Assembly: GCF_022229005.1 (NCBI RefSeq)
Contig: NZ_JAKKFD010000001.1
Coordinates: 1-64,000, forward strand
Length of the DNA: 64,000 nt
Direction of reading: 5' to 3'
Origin: Micromonospora trifolii
GTDB lineage: Bacteria > Actinomycetota > Actinomycetes > Mycobacteriales > Micromonosporaceae
The position numbers and the translations under genes are program-made. This document shows positions 63,186 through 64,000 of this stretch, one piece after another; the first letter of the stretch is position 1; every line of letters starts with the position of its first letter. The notes under the pieces are model-generated. The model saw only the letters and a program-made list of their open reading frames with translations, was not told where the DNA came from and did no database searches.

Positions 63186-64000
63186 GTGACGCTACGCCTG
63201 TACGACACCGCCACCCGATCGGTGCGGGACTTCGTCCCGCGGGAAGCCGGCAAGGTGGGGGTCTACCTGTGTGGTCTCACCCTTCAGGCTCCGCCGCACA
63301 TCGGTCACCTTCGCTCCGGCGTCAACTATGACGTCCTGCGTCGCTGGCTGTTGGCCGCCGGCTACGAGGTCACCTTCATTCGCAACCTGACCGACATCGA
63401 CGACAAGATCCTGGTCAAGGCCGGCGAGCAGGGCCGTCCGTTCTGGTCGATCGCGTACGCCAACGAGTTGCTGCTCGCCGAGTCGTACCGGTCGTTGAAC
63501 GTGGTGGCGCCCACCTATGAGCCGCGCGCCACCGGGCACATCCCCGAGATGCATGAGCTGATCACGAAGTTGATCGCCGACGGGCACGCGTACCCGGCGA
63601 GTGACGGCTCCGGCGACGTCTACTTCGACGTGGCGTCCTGGCCGGCGTACGGGTCGCTGTCGGGTCAGTCTCCGGACGCCATGCAGTCCGCCGGGGACGC
63701 CCCGGATCGGGGCAAGCGGGATCCGCGCGACTTCGCGCTGTGGAAGGGTGCCAAACCGGACGAGCCGGCGGACGCCTACTGGCCCTCGCCGTGGGGGCTG
63801 GGCCGTCCCGGCTGGCACATCGAGTGCTCGGCGATGTGCTGGCGCTATCTCGGCCCCGAGTTCGACATCCACGGTGGTGGCCTGGATCTGACGTTCCCGC
63901 ACCACGAGAACGAGATCGCCCAGTCCCAGGCGGCCGGGTTGCCGTTCGCCCGCTACTGGGTGCACCACGGGCTGTTGAGCATCGGCGGGGCCAAGATGGG
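63186..64000 (+). CDS. cysS: Cysteinyl-tRNA synthetase (3' end outside window)
   Basis: The first 271 residues of a class I synthetase are present. [21 protein letters not shown] holds the zinc-ligand Cys and the HIGH motif; [27 protein letters not shown] and [23 protein letters not shown] supply the remaining zinc ligands and the active site. The window ends at GAKMG, the start of the KMSKS loop. GTG at 63186 fits the leaderless promoter. In many actinobacteria cysS follows ispF directly; here they are 30.5 kb apart. Confidence 0.96.
   Translation, partial: MTLRLYDTATRSVRDFVPREAGKVGVYLCGLTLQAPPHIGHLRSGVNYDVLRRWLLAAGYEVTFIRNLTDIDDKILVKAGEQGRPFWSIAYANELLLAESYRSLNVVAPTYEPRATGHIPEMHELITKLIADGHAYPASDGSGDVYFDVASWPAYGSLSGQSPDAMQSAGDAPDRGKRDPRDFALWKGAKPDEPADAYWPSPWGLGRPGWHIECSAMCWRYLGPEFDIHGGGLDLTFPHHENEIAQSQAAGLPFARYWVHHGLLSIGGAKM

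Overview
The window is chromosomal DNA from a very GC-rich actinobacterium, most likely Micromonospora or a close relative in the Micromonosporaceae. The grounds are codon bias, actinobacterial gene order, XRE/DUF397 regulator genes, TANNNT promoters placed for leaderless transcripts, and dispersed repeats that I recall from Micromonospora. No database search was run. I saw no tRNA, rRNA, CRISPR array, insertion sequence or prophage.

From about 4.7 to 32.6 kb and again at 63.2 kb lies a conserved actinobacterial core. It follows, with insertions, the order I recall from Mycobacterium tuberculosis Rv3603c to Rv3580c: DUF2520 protein, panC, panD, (nadB, nadC), coaX, lysS, lsr2, clpC, mutY, (ACT protein, def), membrane protein, disA, radA, LpqE-like lipoprotein, carD, ispD, ispF and cysS. 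It makes pantothenate/CoA, NAD and isoprenoid precursors and also carries nucleoid, proteolysis, c-di-AMP and DNA-repair functions.

The first 4.6 kb holds the end of a repeat-tailed protein, an orphan NuoD paralog coupled to a MidA/NDUFAF7-type methyltransferase, and a TetR/SDR divergent pair with three operator copies. At 25-29 kb a small type III polyketide synthase locus (UbiA prenyltransferase, methyltransferase, acyl-CoA-dehydrogenase-fold flavoenzyme, type III PKS) sits between the LpqE-like gene and carD.

About 30 kb separates ispF from cysS. It contains a tyrosine/homogentisate degradation route (aromatic aminotransferase, hppD, hmgA, an unidentified gene coupled to fahA), two unrelated fumarases, and a secreted trio of LPXTG, DUF916 and WxL-like proteins that resembles the Firmicutes csc cell-surface clusters. 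It also has two RDD membrane proteins, two PQQ-like beta-propeller proteins, an AfsR-type regulator, an XRE/DUF397 pair, a CGNR regulator divergent from an EamA transporter, a truncated HAD gene, a subtilisin, and an endonuclease-like DUF559 protein.

Between genes there are several families of small repeats: 74-78 bp hairpins, two families of roughly 35-42 bp that begin exactly at a stop codon, and tandem arrays. Eleven genes have a TANNNT hexamer 6-7 bp before the start codon, consistent with leaderless mRNAs, and this decides several starts.
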